Shown here: one piece after another, positions 1 to 6,523 of the stretch | How the letters are laid out: each line of letters begins with the position of its first letter | How positions within the stretch are numbered: the first letter of the stretch is position 1 | Source: an uncultured Balneolaceae bacterium | GTDB taxonomy: Bacteria; Bacteroidota; Rhodothermia; Balneolales; Balneolaceae | Length of the DNA: 14,594 nt | NCBI GenBank assembly: GCA_938003885.1 | Contig: CALKWT010000245.1 | Span: 1-14,594 of the forward strand | Direction of reading: 5' to 3' | The notes under the pieces: generated by a model | What the model was told of the DNA's origin: nothing | Seen by the model: the letters and a program-made list of their open reading frames with translations, nothing else | The model's database searches: none | Position numbers and translations under genes: made by a program

Positions 1-79
1 CAAAGCTCTTTTCAGCCGCCGTCGCAAAATGGCGATACTTGTCTACTGCGATGATATAGGATAGTTGTGTAAGCGTCAT
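1..79 (-). CDS. LysR-family transcriptional regulator, OxyR-like (N-terminal fragment)
   Basis: Only the first 26 codons are inside the window; the rest lies beyond the left edge. Reading leftwards from an ATG at 79-77 gives MTLTQLSYIIAVDKYRHF followed by ATAAEKSF. This is the start of a LysR-type winged-helix domain: helix 1 (LTQLSYIIAV), then the R-H-F-x-x-A-A-E segment that begins the helix-turn-helix. The 'Y-I-I-A-V-D-x-x-R-H-F-A-T-A-A-E' pattern is what I associate with OxyR-like peroxide sensors of Bacteroidota, which would make it a cytoplasmic activator of peroxide-defence genes. The sensing domain is not visible, so OxyR identity is inference while LysR family membership is well supported. 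The start codon is preceded by an A-rich stretch without a clear Shine-Dalgarno. It is divergent from the acylphosphatase gene, with 88 bases between start codons. Confidence 0.75.
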   Translation of the reverse strand, partial: MTLTQLSYIIAVDKYRHFATAAEKSF

Positions 80-167
80 TCTTTTTTTTGCTTTGAATAA
101 GAAAGAAATCTATTGAATATTTAGATTCATCAAAAATTTGAAAACAGAATTTAAAATCAGATCCGAG

Positions 168-452
168 ATGGCAGAAGATATTGTTCAGGTTCAATTGATT
201 ATTCACGGGCGCGTGCAGGGTGTGAACTTCAGAAACTTCACCCTGAAAAATGCAGAAAGAACGGGTATTTTTGGATGGGTGAAAAACAGGAAGGACGGTA
301 CCGTGGAGGCTCTGCTCCAGGGAACACCCGGGAAAGTGGAAGAGATGAAAGAATTACTGGAAGAGGGCCCGGCAGCCGCCAGGGTAGACCGGGTCGAGGA
401 GATTGAATCTGAAGAATCGACGATCTACTACTCTTTTCAGATCTTGAGGTAA
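168..452 (+). CDS. acyP: Acylphosphatase
   Basis: A 94-residue protein matching the usual length of acylphosphatases, small cytoplasmic enzymes that hydrolyse acyl phosphates such as carbamoyl phosphate or 1,3-bisphosphoglycerate. The signature G-R-V-Q-G-V-N-F-R lies at residues 14-22, with R22 as the phosphate-binding arginine. The second motif, G-W-V-K-N-R-x-D-G-T-V-E, places the catalytic asparagine at N40. The chain covers the whole ferredoxin-like fold and ends in Y-Y-S-F-Q-I-L-R, a typical final strand. I chose the ATG at 168 because it gives the family length. A TTG at 138 would add ten residues (KTEFKIRSE) outside the conserved domain. No strong Shine-Dalgarno is present. The gene stands alone, divergent from the LysR-type gene, with 197 bases before dnaE. 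Confidence 0.9.
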   Translation: MAEDIVQVQLIIHGRVQGVNFRNFTLKNAERTGIFGWVKNRKDGTVEALLQGTPGKVEEMKELLEEGPAAARVDRVEEIESEESTIYYSFQILR

Positions 453-479
453 GCCGGATGCCTCCCCTCCGCACCCGGC
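453..479 (+). other. Hairpin immediately after acyP stop
   Basis: The five bases GCCGG at 453-457 and TGC at 459-461 can pair with GCA at 471-473 and CCGGC at 475-479. This gives a nine-position stem with one A/C mismatch around a pyrimidine loop (462-470). It begins right after the acyP stop codon, where a terminator would sit, but no T-tract follows. It may act as a weak or Rho-assisted 3' end; as an intrinsic terminator it is not convincing. Confidence 0.35.
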
Positions 480-558
480 ACAGTCAGCTGGTTCTCTAAC
501 TATTGAGGGGGTGATTTCCTATCTTGTTGGGGCTCCGTTGCAGAGTTCGGCGATACCG

Positions 559-586
559 TAATAACCCGGAATCAGATTCCTTATTA
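559..586. repeat. Inverted repeat upstream of dnaE
   Basis: TAATAA (559-564) is complementary to TTATTA (581-586), and inside these arms GGAAT (568-572) is complementary to ATTCC (576-580). The only irregularities are a three-base CCC bulge on the left and a CAG loop, giving eleven paired positions. It lies about 64 bases before the dnaE start, in a 197-base intergenic stretch without other genes. It could be an operator or a leader hairpin; no T-run follows, so it is not an intrinsic terminator. Confidence 0.4.
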
Positions 587-649
587 ACCGGCCTTGTTAG
601 TATATTTTGCAAGGATTGAAATTCAGCATAAAAGAGAAGGTTTGTATTT

Positions 650-3600
650 ATGTATTTGATTTTTGACACGGAAACCACCGGTTTACCTGATAATTATTCC
701 GCTCCACGATCGGATACCGATAATTGGCCGCGTTGTGTACAGCTGGCCTGGCAGGTTCACGATCTGAAGGGAAATCTGCTCTCATCGGGAGATTTTATCA
801 TCAGGCCGGATGGATTTACCATTCCTTTCAACTCCGAAAAAATCCATGGAATTTCAACGGAGCGGGCGCTTGAAGAGGGGGTTCCCCTTTCGGAAGTAAT
901 GGACGTGTTTGGGCGGGATGTTGAGAAAAGTACATTCGTGATAGGTCATAACCTCGATTTTGACCTGAACATTATGGGTGCGGAGTACTACAGGCTGGGC
1001 CGTGAGAACCCGTTGGATCAGAAAACGGCCATAGATACCAAGGATGAATCGACCGAATATTGTGCCATTCCGGGCGGCAGGGGCCGCTACAAATGGCCGA
1101 CCCTGGCAGAGTTGCACGACAAACTCTTTCAGGTTGGCTTCGAAGAGGCTCACAATGCTGCTGCCGACGTGGAGGCAACTGCACGGGCATTTCTGGAACT
1201 TGTTCGACTTGGCGTGATCCGGCCTGCCTTGCCCGCAGAAGGGGATCTGATCGGCATTCAGCCTGCTAAAGAGATTGACCCGGGGCTCTACATGCCCCAG
1301 GTGGAGGAGCTCAGAGCGAGGGGAGTGACCGGGGAGGAGACCGGCCCTGAGTCGACCCTGACCCTGCCGGGTGATCACGACTCTGTAACGGTTGATGCCA
1401 GCTTTGTTCATCTGCACAACCATTCCAAATTTTCTGTTCTTCAGGCAGCTTCGGGGGTAAAGGATCTGGCCCAAAAGGCGCAGGAGGATGGGATGCCGGC
1501 CGTCGCACTGACCGATATGGGGAATATGTACGGAGCGTTCCATTTTGTAAACGCGTGTGAGGCGGCGGGTGTCAAGCCGATCATCGGGCTGGAGGCCTAT
1601 TTCGTTGAAGACCGCCATATGAAAAGATTTACCCGGGATCACCGTGACAAGCGGTACCAGCAGGTCTTTTTAGCGAAGAATCGGCAGGGATACCTCAATC
1701 TGGCAGAGATGTCTTCTCTGGGTTTTATCGAGGGTTACTATTACAAATTTGCAAGGATTGACCGCGAACTGGTAATCAAGCACCGTGAAGGGCTGATTGC
1801 GTTAACAGGAGGGCTTTCCGGAGAGGTGCCGGATCTGATTTTGAACCGGGGGGAAGAGGAGGCAGAAGAAGCGCTCAAATGGTGGCATGAACTGTTTGGA
1901 GAGGACCTCTACATCGAACTGATGCGTCATGGCCTTGAAGAAGAGGAGAGGGTGAACTCCGTACTGCTCAGGTTTGCGGAAAAGTACGACATCAAGGTGG
2001 TCGCTTCCAACAACACGTTCTACATAGATAAAGAAGATGCAGAGGCGCACGATGCACTTCTCTGTATCGACAACAATGAGTCGATCTCTACGCCGATCGG
2101 CAGAGGCCGCGGGAAACGTTTCGGTTTCCCGAACGATGAATTCTATTTTAAAACGCAGGAGGAGATGAAAGCCCTCTTTGCCGATGTTCCGGAAGCGATA
2201 AAGAATACGGAGGAGCTGGCGGCAAAAATAGAACCTGTAAAACTGAGTAGCGATGAGATCCACCTTCCCCATTTTGGCTTGCCCGAAGGGTTTGATTCAG
2301 AAAATGAGTACCTGAAACACCTGACGATTGAGGGGGCGAAGAAGAGGTACGGGGAGCTGAGTGATGAGGTGATGGAACGGATCTCGCATGAACTGGATAT
2401 CATCGCTGAAATGGGGTTTGCCGGTTACTTTCTGATCGTTCAGGACTTTATCGTGGCGGCAAAGAAGATGGGCGTCTATGTGGGGCCCGGGCGGGGATCC
2501 GCGGCAGGATCCGTGGTGGCTTACTGTACAGAGATCACCAATATCGATCCCCTGAAGTATGATCTTCTTTTTGAAAGGTTCCTCAATCCTGAACGGGTCT
2601 CTATGCCTGATATCGATATCGATTTTGACGATGACGGCCGTCAGAAAGTGATCGATTATGTGGTGGAGAAATATGGGAAGGCCCAGGTCGCCCACATCAT
2701 CACATTCGGTACCATGGCGGCACGCTCTTCCGTGCGGGATGTGGCCAGGGTGCTGGATCTGCCGCTTTCGGAGGCCGACAGGGTGGCAAAACTGGTCCCT
2801 GAAACAGTAGGGGTTACTCTGGAAGATGCTTTTCGGGAAGTGAAGGAGTTGCGTGATATCAAGCAGTCTGACACGCTGCAAGGCAGAACGCTGCAGATGG
2901 CCGAAACACTGGAGGGGTCTGTACGAAATACGGGTACGCATGCGGCGGGAATTATCATTGCACCGGACAAACTTACCAAGTTCATTCCCATTGGAACCGC
3001 CAGGGATTCAGATCTCTATGTAACCCAGTTCGACGGGAAGGTGATTGAGTCGGCGGGTATGCTGAAGATGGATTTTCTCGGGCTGAAAACGTTGTCCATT
3101 CTCAAGACTGCGATCCAGTATGTGTGGGAGAACCATGGCGTCCGTTATAACCTGGATGACATACCGCTGGATGATAAAAAAACGTATGAGCTGTTTCAGC
3201 AGGGGGCAACCGGCGGTATTTTTCAGTTTGAATCGGAGGGGATGCGCAAACACCTGCGCCACCTGAAACCTTCCGGGCTGAATGACCTGATTGCGATGAA
3301 TGCGCTCTATCGCCCGGGCCCCATGCAGTTTATTCCCGACTATATCAAAAGAAAGCATGGGGAAGAGAAAGTGGTCTACGACCATGAAGACCTGAAAGAT
3401 ATTCTGGAGCCCACTTTCGGTATTATGATCTACCAGGAGCAGATCATGATGGTTGCCCAGAGGATGGGGGGCTACTCGCTTGGAGAAGCAGATGTGCTTC
3501 GCCGGATCATGGGAAAGAAACAACCGGAACTACTCCCGCCGGAAGAGGAAAAGTTTATCCGGCAAGCTGTTGAAAAGGGATATGACCAAAAAACAGCGAA

Positions 3601-4876
3601 GACCGTCTTCGACAAGATGGCTATGTTTGCCGGGTACGGGTTTAATAAATCTCACTCTGCAGCCTACTCTGTAGTCGCCTATCAGACCATGTATTTCAAA
3701 GCCAATTATACGGCTGAATACATGGCAGCTGTTCTGAGCCACAATATGGGAGATATCAAGAAGGTGAGCTTTTTTATTGAGGAGTGTCAGCGGATCGGAA
3801 TTCCGGTGGATCAGCCGAACATCAACACGGCCGAGGGGAAATTTGTGGCAAGGAATGGGAGGGTTCAGTACGGGATGTCTGCGATCAAGGGTGTTGGTTC
3901 GGCAGCGATTGATCAAATAGTGAAAGAGCGCACGGAAATGGGTGAGTTTAAAAGCATATTTGACTTCTCTTCCCGTATAGATACCCGCATCTGCAATAAG
4001 AAGACGATCGAGAACCTGGCGCAGGCGGGGGCTTTTGATACGCTCCATGACAACAGGGCACAGCTTCTGGCCAGCATAGAAGATGTGCTTAACTACGCAT
4101 CCAGGAAACAGGAGGAACGGCGGCTCAATCAGGGGAGCCTGTTTGGAGGGCCCGGTGGAGGGCCGGATTTGCTGAGTGAGCCCAAGCTCAGAGAGTGCCC
4201 GCCCTGGACCAACATTGAACGGCTCAACAATGAACGGGAACTGATTGGATTCTATCTGAGCGGCCATCCGCTCGATAAATTCAAAGAGGATGTGAAACTA
4301 TTTGCATCTCACTCTCTGGCGGAACAGGAACTTGAGGCCGTGGAGGACCGGGATACAGTTTCTGTTATCGGGATTTTTACGGAAGTAAAAAAGATCTGGG
4401 ATAAAAAAGGGCGTCCGATGGCATTTGCACAGATAGAAGACCTGAAAGGAAGCACAGAAGTGCTCATTTTTAGCGATGTGTATGACCGCCATCAAGGGAT
4501 GATCGCTCCTGATACTGTTGTGCTTTTGGAAGGAGCCATTTCAAAAAGGGACGGGACTCCGAAAATCATCGCAAATTCACTCGAGCGTGTGGAAAACCTT
4601 CGGGAGAAGTTCCAGGCGAGTCTCAACATTCAGATAAAACTGAAAACCGATGAGTTGAGCCATGATACGCTGGAAAAGATGGCAGGGTTGTTTGCCGAGA
4701 ATAAAGGAGAGACCCCCATTCAGTTTATGATCCACTCCAGGCACGCTGCCCGTCCATTCCGGATGAACGTAAGAAAATTTGTAGTTGACCCCAGTAATGA
4801 GCTTATAAGGGAACTTCGCGAACTTATTGGTGAATCCGAGGTAGGACTTACCAGGAATGGTGTATATAATGCATGA
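650..4876 (+). CDS. dnaE: DNA polymerase III alpha subunit with fused N-terminal DEDDh 3'-5' exonuclease
   Basis: The 1408-residue replicative DNA polymerase. Residues 1-185 form a DnaQ-like DEDDh exonuclease: D6 and E8 in F-D-T-E-T-T-G, D103 in G-H-N-L-D-F-D, and H168 with D173 in H-N-A-A-A-D. The PHP domain starts at H254-L-H-N-H-S. The C-family polymerase core follows, with the G-P-G-R-G-S-A-A-G motif at 612-620, catalytic D654 and D656 in P-D-I-D-I-D-F, and the third aspartate D808 in K-M-D-F-L-G-L. A helix-hairpin-helix (K-G-V-G, about 1080-1083), a beta-clamp-binding motif Q-G-S-L-F at 1161-1165 and an OB-fold at about 1237-1310 complete it. Ordinary DnaE is about 1150-1200 residues, so the extra length is the exonuclease; I recall this fusion as common in Bacteroidota. 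Several PHP metal ligands are replaced (M290, Q337, G388, N455, F457). The ATG at 650 follows AGAGAAGG at 633-640. It acts at the fork with the sliding clamp and clamp loader. Confidence 0.97.
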   Translation: MYLIFDTETTGLPDNYSAPRSDTDNWPRCVQLAWQVHDLKGNLLSSGDFIIRPDGFTIPFNSEKIHGISTERALEEGVPLSEVMDVFGRDVEKSTFVIGHNLDFDLNIMGAEYYRLGRENPLDQKTAIDTKDESTEYCAIPGGRGRYKWPTLAELHDKLFQVGFEEAHNAAADVEATARAFLELVRLGVIRPALPAEGDLIGIQPAKEIDPGLYMPQVEELRARGVTGEETGPESTLTLPGDHDSVTVDASFVHLHNHSKFSVLQAASGVKDLAQKAQEDGMPAVALTDMGNMYGAFHFVNACEAAGVKPIIGLEAYFVEDRHMKRFTRDHRDKRYQQVFLAKNRQGYLNLAEMSSLGFIEGYYYKFARIDRELVIKHREGLIALTGGLSGEVPDLILNRGEEEAEEALKWWHELFGEDLYIELMRHGLEEEERVNSVLLRFAEKYDIKVVASNNTFYIDKEDAEAHDALLCIDNNESISTPIGRGRGKRFGFPNDEFYFKTQEEMKALFADVPEAIKNTEELAAKIEPVKLSSDEIHLPHFGLPEGFDSENEYLKHLTIEGAKKRYGELSDEVMERISHELDIIAEMGFAGYFLIVQDFIVAAKKMGVYVGPGRGSAAGSVVAYCTEITNIDPLKYDLLFERFLNPERVSMPDIDIDFDDDGRQKVIDYVVEKYGKAQVAHIITFGTMAARSSVRDVARVLDLPLSEADRVAKLVPETVGVTLEDAFREVKELRDIKQSDTLQGRTLQMAETLEGSVRNTGTHAAGIIIAPDKLTKFIPIGTARDSDLYVTQFDGKVIESAGMLKMDFLGLKTLSILKTAIQYVWENHGVRYNLDDIPLDDKKTYELFQQGATGGIFQFESEGMRKHLRHLKPSGLNDLIAMNALYRPGPMQFIPDYIKRKHGEEKVVYDHEDLKDILEPTFGIMIYQEQIMMVAQRMGGYSLGEADVLRRIMGKKQPELLPPEEEKFIRQAVEKGYDQKTAKTVFDKMAMFAGYGFNKSHSAAYSVVAYQTMYFKANYTAEYMAAVLSHNMGDIKKVSFFIEECQRIGIPVDQPNINTAEGKFVARNGRVQYGMSAIKGVGSAAIDQIVKERTEMGEFKSIFDFSSRIDTRICNKKTIENLAQAGAFDTLHDNRAQLLASIEDVLNYASRKQEERRLNQGSLFGGPGGGPDLLSEPKLRECPPWTNIERLNNERELIGFYLSGHPLDKFKEDVKLFASHSLAEQELEAVEDRDTVSVIGIFTEVKKIWDKKGRPMAFAQIEDLKGSTEVLIFSDVYDRHQGMIAPDTVVLLEGAISKRDGTPKIIANSLERVENLREKFQASLNIQIKLKTDELSHDTLEKMAGLFAENKGETPIQFMIHSRHAARPFRMNVRKFVVDPSNELIRELRELIGESEVGLTRNGVYNA

Positions 4877-5078
4877 TATTGTGATTTCAAACGTTTATCT
4901 AATTTAAAGCCGGATCCGATAGCTTCCGGGCTGTCTGCGGCTCCATCAAATAGAAGCCGTTAAAGCCGCGGAAGAGATAAGCTTTTGTGATAAGAGAGAT
5001 AAGAAAATCATATATGCATTTCATCCGGTTATTGAAGAAATTACATAAATAAAAACCAAACCAGATAAGCAATACATT
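4877..5078. other. dnaE-trxA intergenic region
   Basis: 202 bases without a convincing gene. A six-base inverted repeat, GCGGCT at 4937-4942 with AGCCGC at 4964-4969, is the only structure I see; its 21-base loop and lack of a T-run argue against a terminator. The last 60 bases are AT-rich and presumably hold the trxA promoter, but no element stands out. No Shine-Dalgarno is clear before the thioredoxin ATG. Confidence 0.4.
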
Positions 5079-5402
5079 ATGAGCAAACCAATTGAATTAA
5101 ATGACAACAACTTTTCTGCAGAAGTGGAAAGTTCTGACCAGCCGGTTCTGGTCGACTTCTGGGCAGAGTGGTGCGGCCCGTGCCGTATGATCGGGCCGAT
5201 CGTGGAAGAGCTGGCCGGTGAGTATGAAGGAAAGGCAAAAATCGGAAAGGTGAATGTGGACCATAATCCGGAAGTTTCCGTTAAATATGGAATTCGGAGT
5301 ATCCCGGCCCTTATGATCTTCAAAAATGGGGAGGTTGTGGACCAGATTATTGGTGCAGTTCCTAAAACCCATATTAAGAAGCAGCTTGACGCCCATATCT
5401 AA
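5079..5402 (+). CDS. trxA: Thioredoxin
   Basis: A 107-residue cytoplasmic thioredoxin of standard length, which reduces protein disulfides using electrons from thioredoxin reductase. The redox site W-C-G-P-C is at residues 31-35 (C32 and C35). The buried aspartate D26 in V-D-F-W-A, the cis-proline P76 in S-I-P-A, and the F-K-N-G turn at 81-84 are all in place. No signal peptide is present, so a periplasmic role is unlikely. It appears monocistronic: 202 bases separate it from dnaE and a strong intrinsic terminator follows within about 30 bases. Many genomes have several thioredoxins; this one has the canonical TrxA layout, but whether it is the main one cannot be told from the window. Confidence 0.96.
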   Translation: MSKPIELNDNNFSAEVESSDQPVLVDFWAEWCGPCRMIGPIVEELAGEYEGKAKIGKVNVDHNPEVSVKYGIRSIPALMIFKNGEVVDQIIGAVPKTHIKKQLDAHI

Positions 5403-5432
5403 ACGCTGTAGAATTCTTGTAATTTAAAAAGT

Positions 5433-5464
5433 GGCGGCATCCGAAGAGGGTGCCGCCTTTTTTT
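5433..5464 (+). terminator. Intrinsic terminator of trxA
   Basis: GGCGGCATCC (5433-5442) pairs with GGGTGCCGCC (5448-5457) in a ten-base-pair stem, with one T-G wobble, around a GAAGA loop. Seven T residues follow at 5458-5464. An A-run at 5426-5430 precedes it. It starts about 30 bases after the thioredoxin stop codon and is the clearest terminator in the window. Confidence 0.93.
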
Positions 5465-5666
5465 ATTTAAGGGGGGCTGACAGGTATGGCAGGCCTGTAC
5501 AGTGAGTGGGGGAGGTGTCCTTCGGATGGGAAAGAAGTGCCTGTCTTTCAGGTGAGAGTTTGGCGGATGCGGGGCAATGTGGCAGATGACGGAGCTGGCC
5601 GGCGCGCAGGAGTGATGTACCCATTTCCGAAATGCCCTGAACAGGGTTGAAGAGGGTTGGTTGAAT
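5465..5666. other. G-rich (plus strand) intergenic region between trxA and the anti-sigma gene
   Basis: 202 bases between two convergent genes with no open frame resembling a protein. Small dyads occur: CATTT/AAATG around CCG at 5622-5634, directly followed by CCCT/AGGG around GAAC at 5635-5646, both downstream of the minus-strand anti-sigma gene. Neither has a T-run on the minus-strand side, so termination of that gene is not explained by sequence alone. Confidence 0.4.
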
Positions 5667-6077
5667 TTACCCTCTCTGAACTACAAAGCGGACTGTGGTT
5701 CCGTGGTCGAGAAAATCGATCTGATCGGAGAGTTCCTGAAGCAGAAAAATTCCGCGGCCCCCTACATTTAGCAGGTTTTCGTCGTCCAGAGGATCGTGGG
5801 TAACCTCCTCCGGCTTGAATCCATCACCCTCATCACTTACAGTGGAGGTGATGGCCTGGGGGGTGATTTCGATGAAGACTTCCACCTTTTTGTTGGGAAT
5901 CTGTTTGTTGCCGTGGATAATGGCATTGGTCACGGCCTCGCTGAGAAGTAGCATCAGTATGGCAGCGGTTTCATCCATCAACTTACACTCGTCCTGTAGT
6001 TCATTGACGAAGTCTGGAATTCGTTCCGATTCCTCAAATGTAGATTGAAGCAAGAGCCGGTAGGATTTGTTTGACAT
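5667..6077 (-). CDS. RsbW-type anti-sigma factor / HATPase_c_2 serine kinase-like protein
   Basis: A 136-residue GHKL ATPase-fold protein resembling RsbW/SpoIIAB, cytoplasmic switch proteins that bind a sigma factor or phosphorylate an STAS antagonist. The ATP-binding boxes are visible: the N-box with E47 and N51 in L-S-E-A-V-T-N-A-I-I-H-G, the G1 box D-E-G-D-G-F at 82-87, and the G2 box G-G-R-G-I at 106-110. The length suits a single catalytic domain with no sensor or membrane part. I chose the ATG at 6077; a TTG at 6086 would add three residues, and neither has a strong Shine-Dalgarno. No STAS antagonist, PP2C phosphatase or B-type sigma gene lies next to it, so its partners must be elsewhere. 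A ten-base palindrome (6108-6117) lies about 30 bases upstream. The ATPase fold is firm; the partner is unknown. Confidence 0.85.
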   Translation of the reverse strand: MSNKSYRLLLQSTFEESERIPDFVNELQDECKLMDETAAILMLLLSEAVTNAIIHGNKQIPNKKVEVFIEITPQAITSTVSDEGDGFKPEEVTHDPLDDENLLNVGGRGIFLLQELSDQIDFLDHGTTVRFVVQRG

Positions 6078-6107
6078 TTCCAACAAGTTTAATGGAGAAC
6101 AGATTTT

Positions 6108-6117
6108 ACTGATCAGT
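6108..6117. repeat. Perfect palindrome upstream of the anti-sigma gene
   Basis: ACTGATCAGT is a perfect ten-base palindrome about 30 bases upstream of the ATG at 6077, in the likely leader or promoter of the minus-strand gene. It is a candidate operator by position only; a ten-base palindrome can arise by chance. Confidence 0.25.
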
Positions 6118-6415
6118 CTAAGGTGGCAGAAACTTTTCTTAAAAACAACTGCACCCCCGATAAAGTTATACTTAGTTTTGCAATATCGCTATTTAGATTT
6201 TTCAGGTATCGGGAGGGTTTGAACCGCTCTTAATATGATCATTTTTTAATCCCCAACCCTCCGCTTTATATCCCAGACCCGCTGCAGACGAGGAAAAATG
6301 GAGTGGTGCCGTTAAAACAGTGAATCAGAGTTGGAATTTTCTTCAAAAAAACTCATACTGTAGAGATTAAAACAATTTATCATCGACAGCTATCTGTGAT
6401 AAGTGTTGTTTTCGA

Positions 6416-6445
6416 TGCAGATGTCATCAGAAAGAGTCATCTGCA
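6416..6445. repeat. Inverted repeat TGCAGATG-N14-CATCTGCA upstream of the HNH promoter
   Basis: TGCAGATG at 6416-6423 and CATCTGCA at 6438-6445 are perfect complements separated by 14 bases. The right arm ends 17 bases before the -35 box at 6463, where an activator or repressor could bind. The binding protein is unknown. Confidence 0.45.
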
Positions 6446-6462
6446 GACGCGGCAGCTTTTCA

Positions 6463-6491
6463 TTGACATTGCAGTTATTTGTTAATATAAC
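6463..6491 (+). promoter_or_regulatory. Sigma-70-type promoter of the HNH gene
   Basis: TTGACA (6463-6468), a 17-base spacer and TATAAC (6486-6491) match the general bacterial housekeeping consensus at eleven of twelve positions with ideal spacing. Transcription would start near 6498, about 26 bases before the ATG at 6524. Canonical -35/-10 boxes are less typical of Bacteroidota, which often use a TAnnTTTG -7 element; I see no such element here. Confidence 0.6.
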
Positions 6492-6508
6492 AGCCTTATG
6501 TTAACAAA
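6478..6508. repeat. 13-bp dyad overlapping the HNH promoter -10 box
   Basis: TTTGTTAATATAA (6478-6490) pairs with TTATGTTAACAAA (6496-6508), with a single T-G wobble and a CAGCC loop. The left arm contains most of the -10 box and the right arm the predicted start site and leader, the usual position for a repressor operator. It could also form an AT-rich hairpin in the 5' leader; there is no T-run, so it is not a terminator. Confidence 0.6.
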
Positions 6509-6523
6509 AACAGCTGTCACTTA

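Larger units (their letters stand above)
6087..6523. promoter_or_regulatory. Long divergent intergenic region, rich in inverted repeats
   Basis: 437 bases between the starts of the minus-strand anti-sigma gene and the plus-strand HNH gene, with no coding frame that looks real. It holds a ten-base palindrome ACTGATCAGT (6108-6117), a widely spaced inverted repeat GGAGGGTT (6212-6219) / AACCCTCC (6255-6262), an eight-base inverted repeat (6416-6445), a promoter (6463-6491) and a 13-base-pair dyad over its -10 box (6478-6508). CTGCAGACG occurs twice (6282-6290, 6441-6449). Its length and dyad content suggest regulated divergent transcription, possibly with a small RNA; neither is shown. Confidence 0.5.

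Noticed and set aside
133..140. AAAATTTG with an upstream TTG (113-115) as a Bacteroidota-type promoter for acyP.
   Set aside because: The -7 element misses the leading T of TAnnTTTG and the spacing is short; it cannot be told from chance in AT-rich sequence.
12..206. Minus-strand 64-codon open frame across the LysR/acyP divergent region.
   Set aside because: It overlaps the LysR start in a different frame and the acylphosphatase start on the other strand, and its translation has no family features.
453..479. Hairpin after acyP as an intrinsic terminator.
   Set aside because: The stem is good but no T-run follows; it is kept only as a hairpin.
854..1642. Minus-strand 262-codon frame inside dnaE.
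   Set aside because: It lies opposite well-conserved exonuclease and PHP coding sequence, and its translation shows no motif; it is a shadow of dnaE.
3530..4267. Minus-strand 245-codon frame inside dnaE.
   Set aside because: It is antisense to the conserved polymerase core and clamp-binding region, with composition typical of antisense translation.
4937..4969. GCGGCT/AGCCGC inverted repeat as a dnaE terminator.
   Set aside because: Six-base arms, a 21-base loop and no T-run make it too weak.
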